Source of the DNA: Ophiothrix spiculata
Lineage: Eukaryota; Echinodermata; Ophiuroidea; Amphilepidida; Ophiotrichidae
NCBI GenBank assembly: GCA_000969725.1
Contig: JXSR01S035669.1
Length of the DNA stretch: 38,268 bases
Reading direction: 5' to 3' (one strand)
In this document: positions 1-9,662 of the stretch, piece after piece
Numbering within the stretch: position 1 is the first letter of the stretch
Layout: each line of letters begins with the position of its first letter
Position numbers and translations under genes: made by a program
Notes under the pieces: model-generated
Told to the model about the DNA's origin: nothing
Database searches by the model: none
Seen by the model: the letters and a program-made list of their open reading frames with translations, nothing else

Positions 1-619
1 TAAGCTTAAATATTTTACCCAAGACATAGTTGCTCACCTTTTTGATATCTGTAGTCCTGTAACTTGTATAATGAAAGTGTGATTATCTTAAATTTAAAAC
101 CATCATTTCTGCATATACATGTAGGCCTATGTCCTGGTTTTTTTTATTCCAAAGCCAGTCAGTGAGACACTGTACTGCATCCATGGGACCACTGTTGTTT
201 GTGTATATTGGAATTCCCATTTGAACTTCAGCACCAGATATTATTAGTGTATGGGATGGACTTTGATCATGGGGATGATGATGTAGGATTTGGGGGGAGA
301 AAATACCAACTGGTTAGGGGGAACTTTATAGTGAGAGTGAAATCTATTTTTCCTCTTGATGCTGCAATTGACCAATGAATTGGCACCATTGGCTCATGAA
401 TATTTAAAAGGTATAATAAATACTAAATATAAGATATATCTGTAGTTATTGTACTAAGGCTACACATTATCTCTTGGTGTGGCAATCTGCAAACATGACT
501 TGTTCTTGAGAATGGCTAGGGATGCTTATTTTGACACTAAAAATCATCCGATTTTAAGTTGAAAACTGGTGTCAAAATCCACCTATGCAACAGGTAGAAA
601 ATGTCCATAAAAAATATGA
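1..619. other. Non-coding, nothing recognised
   Basis: AT-rich DNA without a convincing exon, RNA gene or terminal inverted repeat. No frame carries a recognisable protein. It may be intron or intergenic DNA upstream of the acyltransferase exon at 3452. Confidence 0.5.
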
Positions 620-777
620 TTTAACGGTAAAATACAGTAAAATAAACAGCCACATGTAAAAATACAGTAAAATACCGTATAATAATTTACGGCAAAGTTG
701 TAAGTTTTACGGTAAAGTGTTGGCAACCGAATTGCCAGTGATTTTACCGTAAAATTTACGGGGAATTTCTTAGAGTG
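620..777. mobile_element. ACGGTAAA-word inverted-repeat element, left end unclear
   Basis: The segment is built from the words ACGGTAAA and TTTACCGT in both orientations. It ends in TTCTTAGAGTG followed by TA, the same terminus as the elements at 1467, 6085, 15325 and 21042. No matching left terminus is visible, so this is either a truncated copy or one with a diverged left end. No coding capacity. Confidence 0.55.
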
Positions 778-1466
778 TACAAATCTATCTTGTGTTAATA
801 GGAAAATCTTCTAGAGCTTAACCTCTCCAATACAGGGGCGTTCAAACAAAAGGGGAGCCAACTCACCTCACCCTCCCCTATATATGTGCCCCGTCCTATC
901 TAAAGGTACCTTAAGGACGGCATTGTATATTACGAGATACGGGCCATTGAAGCTGAGCATAGTCACCAATCACGTCCAAGGTCGAATTTCTAATTTCATC
1001 CCAAACATTACCTTTGAAGTGTATTCTATCATATTAATCAGGTTCCAACATCCAAAACATACGGAAAAATGTGTTAAACACCAAGATAAAAATCCTCCCT
1101 CCGTTCAAGTTTTACTCAGTACAACAATTTTAAACTCGATTTTCTCAGAACTATAGTTTTCCGATTGAGCCCGATTCCTTTTACCAATTTGTATGTAACT
1201 TTGCAACCGAACATGCAATAACCAAAAGCAAGGTGTCATTTTGAAGCTTAAAACATACTCTTTCAGATGATACCAAAATTTTGATTTTGGGACCTTTATA
1301 TGGGGCACATATATTTTATAACCTCGTCTTTAACATCGCCGGTGTAGAAATTATCTGATAAGCGATGTTTTCCAATAACTGGAACCTGAATGAATATTTA
1401 CTACCTGTGACGTATTCTTTAGATCATTTCAATGCCTACAAAAATGTAATAAAATCAGAAAGTGTA
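778..1466. other. Non-coding, nothing recognised
   Basis: The open frame at 884-1156 resembles no known family and has no supporting splice or codon signal. I see no RNA gene or repeat boundary here. Confidence 0.45.
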
Positions 1467-2100
1467 CACTCTTAGAAGGCCGGGATCAAATATACGAGTA
1501 GTTTTCCGGATCATTTTATTTTGATCCTTTAAGGATCACTTTTGATCCTTTTTCGGATCAATATATACAAATGGATCAAATTCAAAAGGATCATTTTTGA
1601 TCCGGTTTTAGGATCATTTTATTTAGATCTTTTTTGATTACAATATCAAAGTTTTGATCCGTATTTCTGGATTACTTTGATACGGAAAGGATGAGCTCAT
1701 ATTTGATACCGCGTTTGGATCTAACGTGATCTTTTGTTTCATATTTGAGTACACCCCATATCCACTTCATAGCCGGGAATGTATACAATGGTATAAATAC
1801 GATGATTTCACCACACTTGACAGCTGCCTGTCCCGGCGTGGCCGAGTGGTTAGAGCGATGGTCTCGTAATTACATGGTGTACATGCGGCGTGGGTTCAAA
1901 CCCTGCTAGGGTCACTTCAGTGTGATGTTTTTAGGCAGATCTTTTTTATAAGAAATATTTGATCCTTTTTTCGGATCAAGAATTGTGATCCTTATTTTTG
2001 GATCACTTTGATCCTTAAAGGGTAAGCTCATATTTAATACCTAAAAAGGATCAAAATTGATCCTTTTTGTCTCATATTTGATCCTTCCTTTCTAAGAGTG
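1467..2100. mobile_element. TIR element, GGATCAAA-word family with tRNA-like core, copy 1
   Basis: A 634-bp element with termini CACTCTTAGAA and its complement, flanked by TA on both sides. Both arms are dominated by GGATCAAA and its complement TTTGATCC. The core holds a tRNA-like sequence (1831-1915). A second copy in the opposite orientation lies at 6085-6694, with the same termini, arms and core, so the architecture belongs to the family and is not a chance association. There is no transposase ORF, so the element is non-autonomous. The TA flanks suggest a TA-targeting transposase; the superfamily is not determined. Confidence 0.8.
1831..1915 (+). other. tRNA-like sequence inside TIR element (Ser/Leu-like)
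   Basis: An excellent A box (TGGCCGAGTGG, 1839-1849) and B box (GGTTCAAACCC, 1893-1903) are present. They are spaced as in tRNAs with a long variable arm. The acceptor stem does not pair well and the anticodon stem is poor, so this is a tRNA-derived sequence (as in SINE heads) and not a working tRNA gene. It could still recruit TFIIIC and be transcribed by RNA polymerase III. Confidence 0.7.
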
Positions 2101-3186
2101 TAGAGGAAAGTCTGAAAACGGAAAAAATATAAATGAATTGGATTGAATTTGAAAATAAATCTGGGCTGGTATTAATCAATGTTTTTTCCTAGTGGGGACA
2201 TGCATGGTGCCTGTCAATAGCCCCCACCCCCTCCACCACCACTACCCCACTAAAGTGCAGTGCTGGTACCCGATGACCACCTTTTTATTTTTCCAGCCAT
2301 CGTATAAAGCCACCCCTTTTCAGCTTTCTGAAATGCCCCCTCCCCCCGTCTTTTATCATTTTTTTTCACGAATGTCTACTTTTTTCATAAACAAAAACGG
2401 CCTGGGTCACATTTTAAGGTTCGGCAGGAACAGATGTACGGTACAAAAATATTGAACTTACCCCGGACCAATTTTTCATATCTCCTTGAACAACTAGATA
2501 TCTCATTGGGCCTTTGAGTTTTATATACCAATGATCAGTCTATTTTGTTGGTTTATTGCTTTTCGTGGTATAATATACAATCTTTTTCGCGCCAGCAAAG
2601 TGTCTGAAGCGCCACTGATACGTCACTGATACGTCATACGTAATATTCCTTCGGGTCCCGGTGTAATGAAATACAGCGTCCGTGTGACTGAGCGTCCTAG
2701 CTACTATTCATTTGTGTAGAACGTACTTGTACATGTACGATCAATAAATCATTGATTGCGGCTTATTCCGTGTAGTTCAATTAGACCCAGACTCCTGGTT
2801 ATGACGGACACTCAGTCTCATTACACCGGTTATTTGAAAACATCACTTATCAAGTTATCTTTGTCCCCTGGAATTGTAAGTGCGCTTCCCATATAATAAG
2901 GAATAAAGCGTGAAACTAATTTTCGGAACAAATTTTACCATATTAACTTAGTTCAGAGATATTATCATAGGAATTAATTTGAAATTAATTGATACGTTTT
3001 TCATTTATTTTTCTCCACAGTTTGTCTCGAATTTGCATTTATGAAAGTATATACTATGAAATTTTGATCAAAAATGGATTTGCTTCCATGCTTGGTAATG
3101 GTAATAATTACTTAAATATGGATTTTAGACAATAAGATATTTGCTTATTTTCTAAATTACTACTGATTTTAAGGTTTTTTCCTTAG
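2101..3186. other. Non-coding, with a loose inverted repeat
   Basis: No exon is recognised. Around 2655-2840 there is an imperfect inverted repeat: CCGGTGTAATGA with CGTCCGTGTGACTGAG on the left, and the complement around CACTCAGTCTCATTACACCGG on the right. It probably marks an old MITE. The rest is likely intron of the gene whose last exon is at 3452. Confidence 0.4.
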
Positions 3187-3378
3187 TAGACCACTTTCGT
3201 ATGTCCCATAATGCATCTTGAAAGTACCACAAATACGGGACCTTGTGACGTAAATTGCGCAGTCGAGTTGTGCGCAATGCGCAGAACTTCTAATATGGTA
3301 GACTGAGCAGTCTACGTCACAAGGTCCCGTTTATGTGGTACTTTCAAGATGAATTATAGGACATACGAAAGTGGTCTA
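3187..3378. mobile_element. 192-bp MITE with about 66-bp terminal inverted repeats
   Basis: The left arm begins TAGACCACTTTCGTATGTCC and the right arm is its near-perfect complement. The arms cover about two thirds of the element and leave a short GC-rich centre (TGCGCAATGCGCAG). A single strand would fold into a long hairpin. It lies about 70 bp upstream of a 3' splice site. No protein is encoded; the open frame crossing its right end is fortuitous until the exon at 3452. Confidence 0.85.
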
Positions 3379-3451
3379 TTACATGATTTTCCGTATCACG
3401 GAAATATGGAGTCCTTAAATTTTATACCAATCATTTTTTTTTCGTCTACAG

Positions 3452-3606
3452 TTGGTGCGCCCATAGTTGTCAAGAAGACGCCTAATCCTGCAAACGAAGA
3501 AATAGACGAGATTCACAAGGAATACACAGACTCACTGGTGGCATTATTCGAGAACCACAAGACAAAATTCGGCATTGAAAAAGAGAAAAAGCTGGTCATC
3601 ATATAG
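3452..3606 (+). CDS. Last exon of a DGAT2/MOGAT2-family acyltransferase (partial)
   Basis: A pyrimidine-rich tract ends in CTACAG at 3451, then a 51-residue tail runs to TAG at 3604-3606. The tail starts VGAPIVVKK, contains NPANEEIDEIHKEYTDSL and LFENHKTKFGIEKEKK, and ends LVII. This pattern (GxPI, NPxxExID, HxxY, LFExHKxKFGI) is the C-terminus of the diacylglycerol/monoacylglycerol acyltransferase 2 family, ER membrane enzymes that transfer fatty acyl-CoA to diacyl- or monoacylglycerol. The exon begins in phase 1. Upstream exons with the catalytic HPHG region are not seen and should lie before the window. DGAT2 and MOGAT2 cannot be told apart from this tail. It looks intact. Confidence 0.72.
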
Positions 3607-3612
3607 AATAAA
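3607..3612 (+). terminator. Poly(A) signal AATAAA directly after the stop
   Basis: AATAAA begins at the base after the TAG of the acyltransferase exon. If used, the 3' UTR would be only a few tens of bases. A second AATAAA lies near 3831, so a longer 3' UTR is also possible. Confidence 0.4.
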
Positions 3613-5034
3613 GCGTGTAATACAGAAGAGTCACGACTTTATCCTTATTCTATATATTAAGCCTGAAAATATATTATAGTTTGTTATAGTTTGAATACAT
3701 TTGAAGCTGTTATTTATACTTTGTTGAGATTGTAATGTATGAAAAGTTCTGGGACATTGAGACTCAAGGCTCCCCCATCTTGAGCGCACAGCCCGCCCGG
3801 AGCGCGCGCGCAGGCTGTATAATAAAGTGAAGCAACACTGTTGTTCGACATGAAAGTCCGGCCATGTTTAAGGCTGAGTGAGCATCGAAGACCCTCTTGA
3901 AAGGTGTTTTAGAATCCCGTAAGTGCACAAGGGGGTCCATTTGGACCCAGGATTTAGATCTCTTAAAAATCAATGTTCTCCACATTATTTATCTTAAAAC
4001 CCGTACTCAGTGATACACCTCCTCTATGCAATTCATATGGAACAAAACAAAAAAGAAAATCCGTTCTTCTGGTTCAAAATGGCGGCCAGATAACTAATTC
4101 GTGTCAAAGTCAGCTGGTCAAAGTTTCATTTTTTTACGAAACTTTTCCCGCCAAAAATTGAAATCTGCTTATTAATAAATTATAATTAAGAAATAGGAAT
4201 ACAATACACCTTTTGAGGACTGGATTTCTACAATTGTTCCATATTTGCACTTAATGACATTTATAGACTTAAGCAAATTTACCTTTGGACCAACCTGGAG
4301 TCGAACTCGGTACCTTTGGTTTAAGAGGCGAATGCTTTACCGTTATTGGCATGCAGATATTCTTATTAACTGAAGAGCAGAAGTGACTCATCATTACATT
4401 ATCTAACTTTTTTTATTGTCATTGTGTATATAGCATAAGTGTCCCATAAGTTTTGCAGAAGATTGTAGCTGCGGACACAATTTTTTATATATATATCTTT
4501 TTTTTTGCATTTTGATCAATTTTCGTTTCACTTCTTAGCCAAGCAATAGTTGAAATGTTACGTATTTTGATATAAATATATTTTCTAGACTATTTTCTAT
4601 CATCTCTATTAGTTATAATGAAAACATTCAAAATAAAAAAAGTTATGCAACAAATTCGAAGACGCTATGATTATCGAATTAAGGGTAAACACCACTAATT
4701 CGCGCGCCATAGACTTTATAATATGTGTTTTATCGGGAGCTGTAACTCAAAAACGAGCATGGGGACCCCCTATTTTGGGGCTCATTTTTTTCAGCAGAAG
4801 GATTTCTACAACATATTAAAAAATAAAAATCACTTTCACGATAACTTTTTTCCATATCTAATGGATTTTGAAATCATGTCATTTTTGCAACGTAATTTCC
4901 GGCTCTTAGCCACGCATCGACACACGGTATTCATGCGCTAATAAAACATGCAGAAATCAACTATTACGCAAATTTCAAGTTGAAAACATATAGAATAGAC
5001 TTGTTGCGATCTGCAAATACCAAATTCGATGACA
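3613..5034. other. Non-coding after acyltransferase exon
   Basis: Beyond a possible 3' UTR, no gene is recognised. A GC-rich patch with CpG runs lies near 3790-3815. A degenerate tRNA-like sequence is at 4284-4355 on the minus strand. The open frames at 3764-3985 and 4723-4941 look fortuitous. Confidence 0.45.
4284..4355 (-). other. Degenerate tRNA-like sequence
   Basis: On the minus strand a good B box (GTTCGACTCC, 4297-4306) follows a weak A box-like stretch ending AACGG. The acceptor ends do not pair. It is best read as a tRNA pseudogene or tRNA-derived SINE fragment. Confidence 0.3.
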
Positions 5035-5109
5035 AAAATGACATTTAAAGCACCAAAAATTCATAGATACACAAATAAAACCAGTGTAGATACCAGGAAC
5101 ATACTAAAA

Positions 5110-6074
5110 TTACTCAGTGGGAAACAGGTGGGTTTTGAGAAGCTTTTTGAAAGTCTGAATTGATGGGGAACAGCAAATGTGAAGAGGAAGCGAGTTCCAG
5201 TGGCGTGGACCTGCAACATTGAAAGCATTATCACCAGTTTCATGTTTGATGCGGCGAACATTAAGAAGGTGCATATTTCCAGAACGCATGTTTTCACGAC
5301 CAGGTTTGTATTCTGTTATCAACTCGTTGGTGCATGATTATTAACAAAATTATAAAAATATGAGAAGCAGTACTTTAAAAATCACCCTTTCTTTAATGGG
5401 TAACCAATGTAGTTCTCTTCTGAGTGGTACAGAAGGTTCAAACCTATTGCATTTGAAGATAATCCTTGCTGCTCTGTTTTGAAGCGTTTGCAGTTTCTTT
5501 CTGTCCTTGGCAAAGATTCCAAGCAACAAAGAGTTCGCATAATCAAGACGAGATAATACTAACGAACGTACCAAATGGTGACAACTGTCATCAGTTATGT
5601 ATCTTCTAATGCGATAAATGTTCCTCAAGTGGAAGTTAATGGTTCCTACCAATGATTTGACATGATTCTCCATTGACATTGACTCATCCAATATCACACC
5701 CAAGTTCGTGATGGTATAGACGAAGGTTTAATAATGATGTCTTCAACTTTGAGGGCGACATTTTGAAGCAATTTAAGATTATGACATGATGCCGCAACAA
5801 AAAATTCAGTATTTGAATTGTTTAATTTCAGCATATTCCTTGTCATCCATTTATAGATGTCTCTGATATATGAAGTTAATTTTGCTAACACAGACTCGGA
5901 GGATCCATCGATTTTAGGGTCAAACGAAATGTACAATTGAATATCATCTGCATATATGTGATATTTCACACCATACCGTCGAAGTATTTGACCAACAAAA
6001 TTTGTGTAAAGAACAAAAAATAATGGTCCGAGCACAGATCCTTGTGGAACACTGTAATCAAGACGAACTTGCAC
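5110..6074 (-). pseudogene. L2-like reverse transcriptase, C-terminal half
   Basis: The 5694-6074 piece carries VPQGSVLGPLFFVLYT (RT motif 4) and YADDIQLY, the catalytic Asp pair of motif 5. A frameshift near 5700 leads to 5350-5703 with GVILDESMSMENHVKS, RIRRYITDD and LHWLPIKERVIFK. Another shift leads to 5110-5322 with YKPGRENMRSGN and the AFNVAGPRHWNSLP block that ends L2/CR1-type proteins. RT in this family makes cDNA at the nicked target site. Two frameshifts separate the parts and the 5' part lies beyond an insertion, so no product is expected. Confidence 0.85.
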
Positions 6075-6084
6075 AGAAATAGTA

Positions 6085-6694
6085 CACTCTTAGAAAGCAA
6101 GGATCAAATATGAGACAAAAAGGATCAATTTTGATCCTTTTTAGGTATCAAATATGAGCTTGCCCTTTAAGGATCAAAGTGATCCAAAAATAAGGATCAC
6201 AATTCTTGATCCGAAAAAAAGGATCAAACATTTCTTATAAAAAGATCTGCCTAAAATATCTCACTGAAGTGACCCTAGCAGGGTTTGAACCCACGCTAGC
6301 TGCCACGTCGCACGTACACAATGTAATTACGAGACCATCGCTCTAACCACTCGGCCACGGTACAGGCAGTTGACAAGTGTGGTGAAATCATCGTATTTAT
6401 ACAATTGTTTACATTCCCGGCTATGTAGTGGATATAGAAATATGAGACAAAAGATCACGTTAGATCCAAACGCGGTATCAAATATGAGCTCATCCTTTCC
6501 GTATCAAAGTAATCCAGAAATACGGATCAAAACTTTGATATTGGAATCAAAAAGGATCAAAATAAAATGATCCTAAAACCGGATCAAAAATGACCCTGGT
6601 GAATTTGAAAAAGGATCAAAAGTGACCCTTAAAGGATCAAAATAAAATGATCCGGAAAACTACTCGTATATTTGATCCCGGCCTTCTAAGAGTG
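6085..6694. mobile_element. TIR element, GGATCAAA-word family with tRNA-like core, copy 2
   Basis: A 610-bp copy in the opposite orientation to 1467-2100. Termini are CACTCTTAGAA and its complement, TA flanks both ends, and the arms are made of TTTGATCC and GGATCAAA. It sits inside the minus-strand L2-like RT, so it is younger than that element. The tRNA-like core at 6270-6365 has a longer variable region than copy 1. Confidence 0.82.
6270..6365 (-). other. tRNA-like core of TIR element, copy 2
   Basis: Minus strand: A box TGGCCGAGTGG (6348-6358) and B box GGTTCAAACCC (6281-6291), identical to copy 1. About 11 more bases lie between the boxes than in copy 1. The acceptor stem is again unpaired. 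Both Pol III internal promoter boxes are kept in both copies. Confidence 0.68.
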
Positions 6695-6696
6695 TA

Positions 6697-7510
6697 GGTT
6701 CAGCACTGCTAGACCCCTCAGCGTCCCTCGACACGAAAGATCACCACCGGTAGACACACGAAAACTCCTATCATGGAGATATGATCTGATACACTTAATT
6801 AAGTGCCACACCAGTAATGTTGAAGTTGGTGGAGAGACAGTCAAGTATGATTTGGTGATCCACCGTGTCGAAGGCAGCAGAGAGGTCCAACAGCACAACA
6901 AAAACTGGTTTGCCAGCATCCATTTCAGTCATGATATATGTTTTTACGCGTAGTAATGCAGTCTCTGTACTATGCTTAGCCCTGAACACCGACTGGTACT
7001 CTTCCTGAAGATTGTGAGCATGAATATGTTCCTGTAATTGATTAGAAGCAATTTTCTCAATTATTTTTGAGTAATACCTTATATTTGAGACAGGGCAATA
7101 GTTTTGTATTACATTTTTGCCAAGGGTGAACTTCTTTAAAACAGGACACACTATTGCTTCACGAAGTTTAGATGGGAAATCACCACTTGAAAAAGACTTG
7201 TTCGCAATGCCCTTTAAGCTAGACACATAACTGTCATGTTTTCCTTCAACAACCACATTGGTAGTGGATCAAGTGCACAAGACTTGCTAGAAAAGGCCGA
7301 GACTACCTTTTCAATGTCTACAGAAGTAACACGTTTTTGAAAGTTTCAAACGGTTCAATATCAGGCTTGATGCTCCAATCCTTGACAGCATAGCATGTAT
7401 GCCATCAGAATTCTTGACAAAAGCAGTTCTTATCTTAGCAACCTTATTGTTGAAAAAGTGAGCAAATGAATTACACAAATCTAAAGCAGAATCGCAAGCT
7501 GGAAGCGATT
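6697..7510 (-). pseudogene. L2-like reverse transcriptase, N-terminal half
   Basis: From the high-coordinate end: a stretch with LCNSFAHFFNNKVAKIR, then SSKSCALDPLPMWLLK (the SxDPxPTWLLK block before the RT), LREAIVCPVLKK, a RPVSN-type motif with the Arg lost (NYCPVSN), EYQSVFRAKHSTETALL, and VVLLDLSAAFDTVDH, the palm motif with the first catalytic Asp. A frameshift near 6800 leads to IRSYLHDRSFRV. It ends at the TIR element. Several shifts make it non-functional. Confidence 0.8.
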
Positions 7511-7580
7511 TGACTTGTTATTCAAGAGTTTGTTCAATATGACATACATTAGTCTGTGGGAAAAACCTTGATTTTGGGCT

Positions 7581-7992
7581 TGACTGTAAAATGGAGTCTG
7601 CACAATTGTTCTTGACTGATTCTTAATCTTTGAGACCCATAGATTCCAGAACTCAATGATGCAAAATCCGCACCATTGAGCATTTTGAGAAATCCAAGAT
7701 GGCCGCCAAAATGACATCCATAACATGTTTCTAGTCATATCTCGTTCAAAACCACACCAACATTTTCCTCTCATCACAAGGAAGCAGAAAAAAGTTTATT
7801 TTTACCTATGTCTGAAATATGGTTCTGGAGTTATAGCCAAAAATGTGAAAGGTCAAAATAGGTCACGGAACTGGCCCTATGGTTTGACAAAGTCTGGATA
7901 TGTAAGGCTGTCGATGATTTTGGAAAGGCTTTTCCATTCCTTCACTAGGAAATAGGCGATACTTTGCCGCAAAATATAGATTTCCATACTGA
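7581..7992. other. Non-coding between L2-like element and Polinton-like remnant
   Basis: No known protein or RNA is recognised. The stretch contains GATGGCCGCC and open frames without homology. It may be an old repeat. Confidence 0.4.
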
Positions 7993-8115
7993 AAAAAAAT
8001 CAACCGATTGAAAAGGGAGGCTGCACTGGCCAACTTGCCACCACCACCACCAGCACCGCAACCTACAGTGCCTGCCCCACCGTTACAAGGACCACCTGTA
8101 CCCGAAATGCATTAG
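7993..8115 (+). pseudogene. Pro-rich C-terminal fragment of unknown ORF
   Basis: About 40 codons are open between TGA at 7990 and TAG at 8113. They encode RLKREAALANLPPPPPAPQ, a further Pro-rich stretch and the end VPEMH. The composition looks coding and it lies just upstream of the polymerase in the same orientation, so it may be the tail of a neighbouring Polinton gene. No function can be given. Confidence 0.4.
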
Positions 8116-8439
8116 GTAAATCAATCACTTATTATTGATGGCATACCATGTAGAAAGATTTAGATCCGAACGCACTAGACTTAGAAAACTCCACTGATCG
8201 AGTAGGGGGGAGTGAATGGTCTCGACTGTTGGATGTAAATAAGCCAAGTAGGCCGAGAACGTCGAGTGCCTTTGGTCCTTTAAGTAAAAGACGCAGGCAA
8301 GAATCGGAAATCAGATTCAGAATCGAGTCAATCCAAGCAAACTGAAAAACCAAAGTAGCGCATTCAAACTGAACGTAATGCTACAACAAGGAGCTCAAAC
8401 TCAGCAAGATTTCGTTAAAAAAACCCGATCCGAATTCGA
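8116..8439. other. Degraded stretch upstream of polymerase
   Basis: No uninterrupted frame. Short coding-like pieces exist on the plus strand (for example QQGAQTQQDFVKK, near 8390), which may be remains of the polymerase leader or of the preceding gene. Confidence 0.35.
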
Positions 8440-8940
8440 GTGAACCGTAAGAATGGAACCGAGAGCAGACCTACTCGCATCACTTCTGCTACCTCTACTT
8501 CTGCTGCTGCTTCTGCTTCCTCTACTTCTACTCCATCTACTTCTTCTCCGTCTACTTCTGCTTCATCTACTTCATCTACTTCTACTTCTGCTCCCTCTAC
8601 TTCTGAATCAAAAGAGAGTAGAAGTATTATTACTATTAATGACAAAATTGGTAGCGATGAAACTTCATCATCTTCCACGAAGAGAAAGTTCGATGAGTTA
8701 GATCTTGATTCAGATTCTGATTGTGAGTATGATGACTATGTAACCAAAAATGGCGATAAAAGAGCAAAACCCAGATACAAACTTCACCAAATTGGTCATT
8801 TCACCAGTGGGAGATTCAGGGCAAAAGAGACTCATTATCAAGTCACATTTACAAATGACCAAACGGGTACCATTCCTGATGATTCCCAAGGTGATATCGT
8901 GGTGATTTTTTTAAGAGGTGTTAGACACTGTGAAAATTGA
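8440..8940 (+). pseudogene. Polinton-type DNA polymerase B, N-terminal segment 1
   Basis: A low-complexity Ser/Thr/Ala stretch (about 20-55), then an acidic region with KRKFDELDLDSDSD and a block TSGRFRAKETHYQVTFTND. The last block fits the N-terminal domain of Polinton/adintovirus-like polymerases, where a short beta-rich segment precedes the region at 8997. No ATG is in frame at the beginning, so the real start is lost or upstream. It ends in a frameshift at about 8930. These enzymes replicate the linear element by a protein-primed mechanism. Confidence 0.65.
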
Positions 8941-8996
8941 ATTAGGTTCGAATGAGAGAGGTCAGATAAGATTTGTTTTAATTTCGGAAGACTGCT

Positions 8997-9662
8997 ATGG
9001 CTGTTCCTTGGCTAAGGGCAGATCAGGTAACCATCGAAGATCTGCTTTCAGAAATAGAAAAAGTCCTTCAATCCAATAAAGATTTTATGTTATGTTCCGG
9101 GGTAAGACTCGACATCAAATATATCGATGTGCCTAATAGTGGATTTACCAAATTGCGCATTGCTGATGCAGATGAGTGGACATATAGAAAAAGGGCATAT
9201 GCACGATCAAAAACCGTGACAATTTGTGTTTTGCTAGACATGTCGTGCTCATGAACATAAGACTAGAAATATCACCGCACATCCTCAATGTGATCAAATT
9301 CAAAATGGTAGGCCAATTTGGGGGAAAATGGCAAAAAATCTACATAAAAAAGCTGTTGTTCCTCTTGGTCGTGTTTCCCCCAAAGATTATGAAAAATTTC
9401 AGCAGGCCATAGCCCCGTGTAAGCTTGTAGTTTATGCAATGCGTGATAAAGACGGATGATCATTTACGAGGGGTCTATTGAAAACTATGACCGAATTATT
9501 TATCGATTTTATCACAATGAACACCATAGTTCGATTATTTCAATAACTGCTTTTATGGAGACAATTTTTTTCTGTGAGAATTGTTTGCAAGGGCTTGATC
9601 ATTGGTACAATCATAAGAAATATAAAAAAAGGGGTCATCTCCGGTCTGCGCGCAATGTTTGA
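8997..9662 (+). pseudogene. Polinton-type DNA polymerase B, N-terminal segment 2
   Basis: Read across frames, the pieces are EDLLSEIEKVLQSNKDFML and DIKYIDVPNSG (8997-9254), then a shifted frame with NGRPIWGKMAKNLHKKAVVP and DYEKFQQAIAPCKLVVYAM, then 9456-9662 with IIYEG, FYHNEHHSSIISITAF and FFCENCLQGLDHW. This order (LxEIExVLQSN, a KAVVPxG block, YEKFQ, Y-x-G, a FYxNxH block, a FCxxC cluster) is that of the N-terminal third of Polinton polymerase B. At least two frameshifts and one stop are present. Confidence 0.8.

Larger units (their letters stand above)
5035..7580 (-). mobile_element. L2-like non-LTR retrotransposon, 5'-truncated and interrupted
   Basis: Reading from 7580 down to 5035, the pieces follow the order of an L2/CR1-group reverse transcriptase: region upstream of the RT, RT motifs, C-terminal domain, then a 3' UTR ending in GGTGCTTTAAATG, typical of L2-like 3' ends. 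No endonuclease or ORF1 remains. Frameshifts near 7500, 7260, 6800 and 5700 make it dead. A 610-bp TIR element (6085-6694) is inserted in the RT between the palm segment carrying FDTVDH and the VPQGS motif. Confidence 0.85.

Noticed and set aside
884..1308. Open frames on both strands at 884-1308
   Set aside because: No homology, no good start context and no splice sites. Chance length for this composition.
1831..1915. Functional tRNA-Ser or tRNA-Leu gene
   Set aside because: Both Pol III boxes are perfect, but acceptor and anticodon stems do not pair, and it is part of a transposon with a second copy at 6270-6365.
2192..2455. Open frame with Pro-rich start as an upstream acyltransferase exon
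   Set aside because: The sequence has none of the conserved DGAT2/MOGAT2 blocks (HPHG, RxGFxxxA) and no bordering splice signals.
8453..8701. Leu-rich open frame on the plus strand (LLLLLLPLLL pattern)
   Set aside because: It is a shifted reading of the Ser/Thr/Ala tract of the polymerase N-terminal segment; the alternative frame continues into recognisable family sequence, this one does not.
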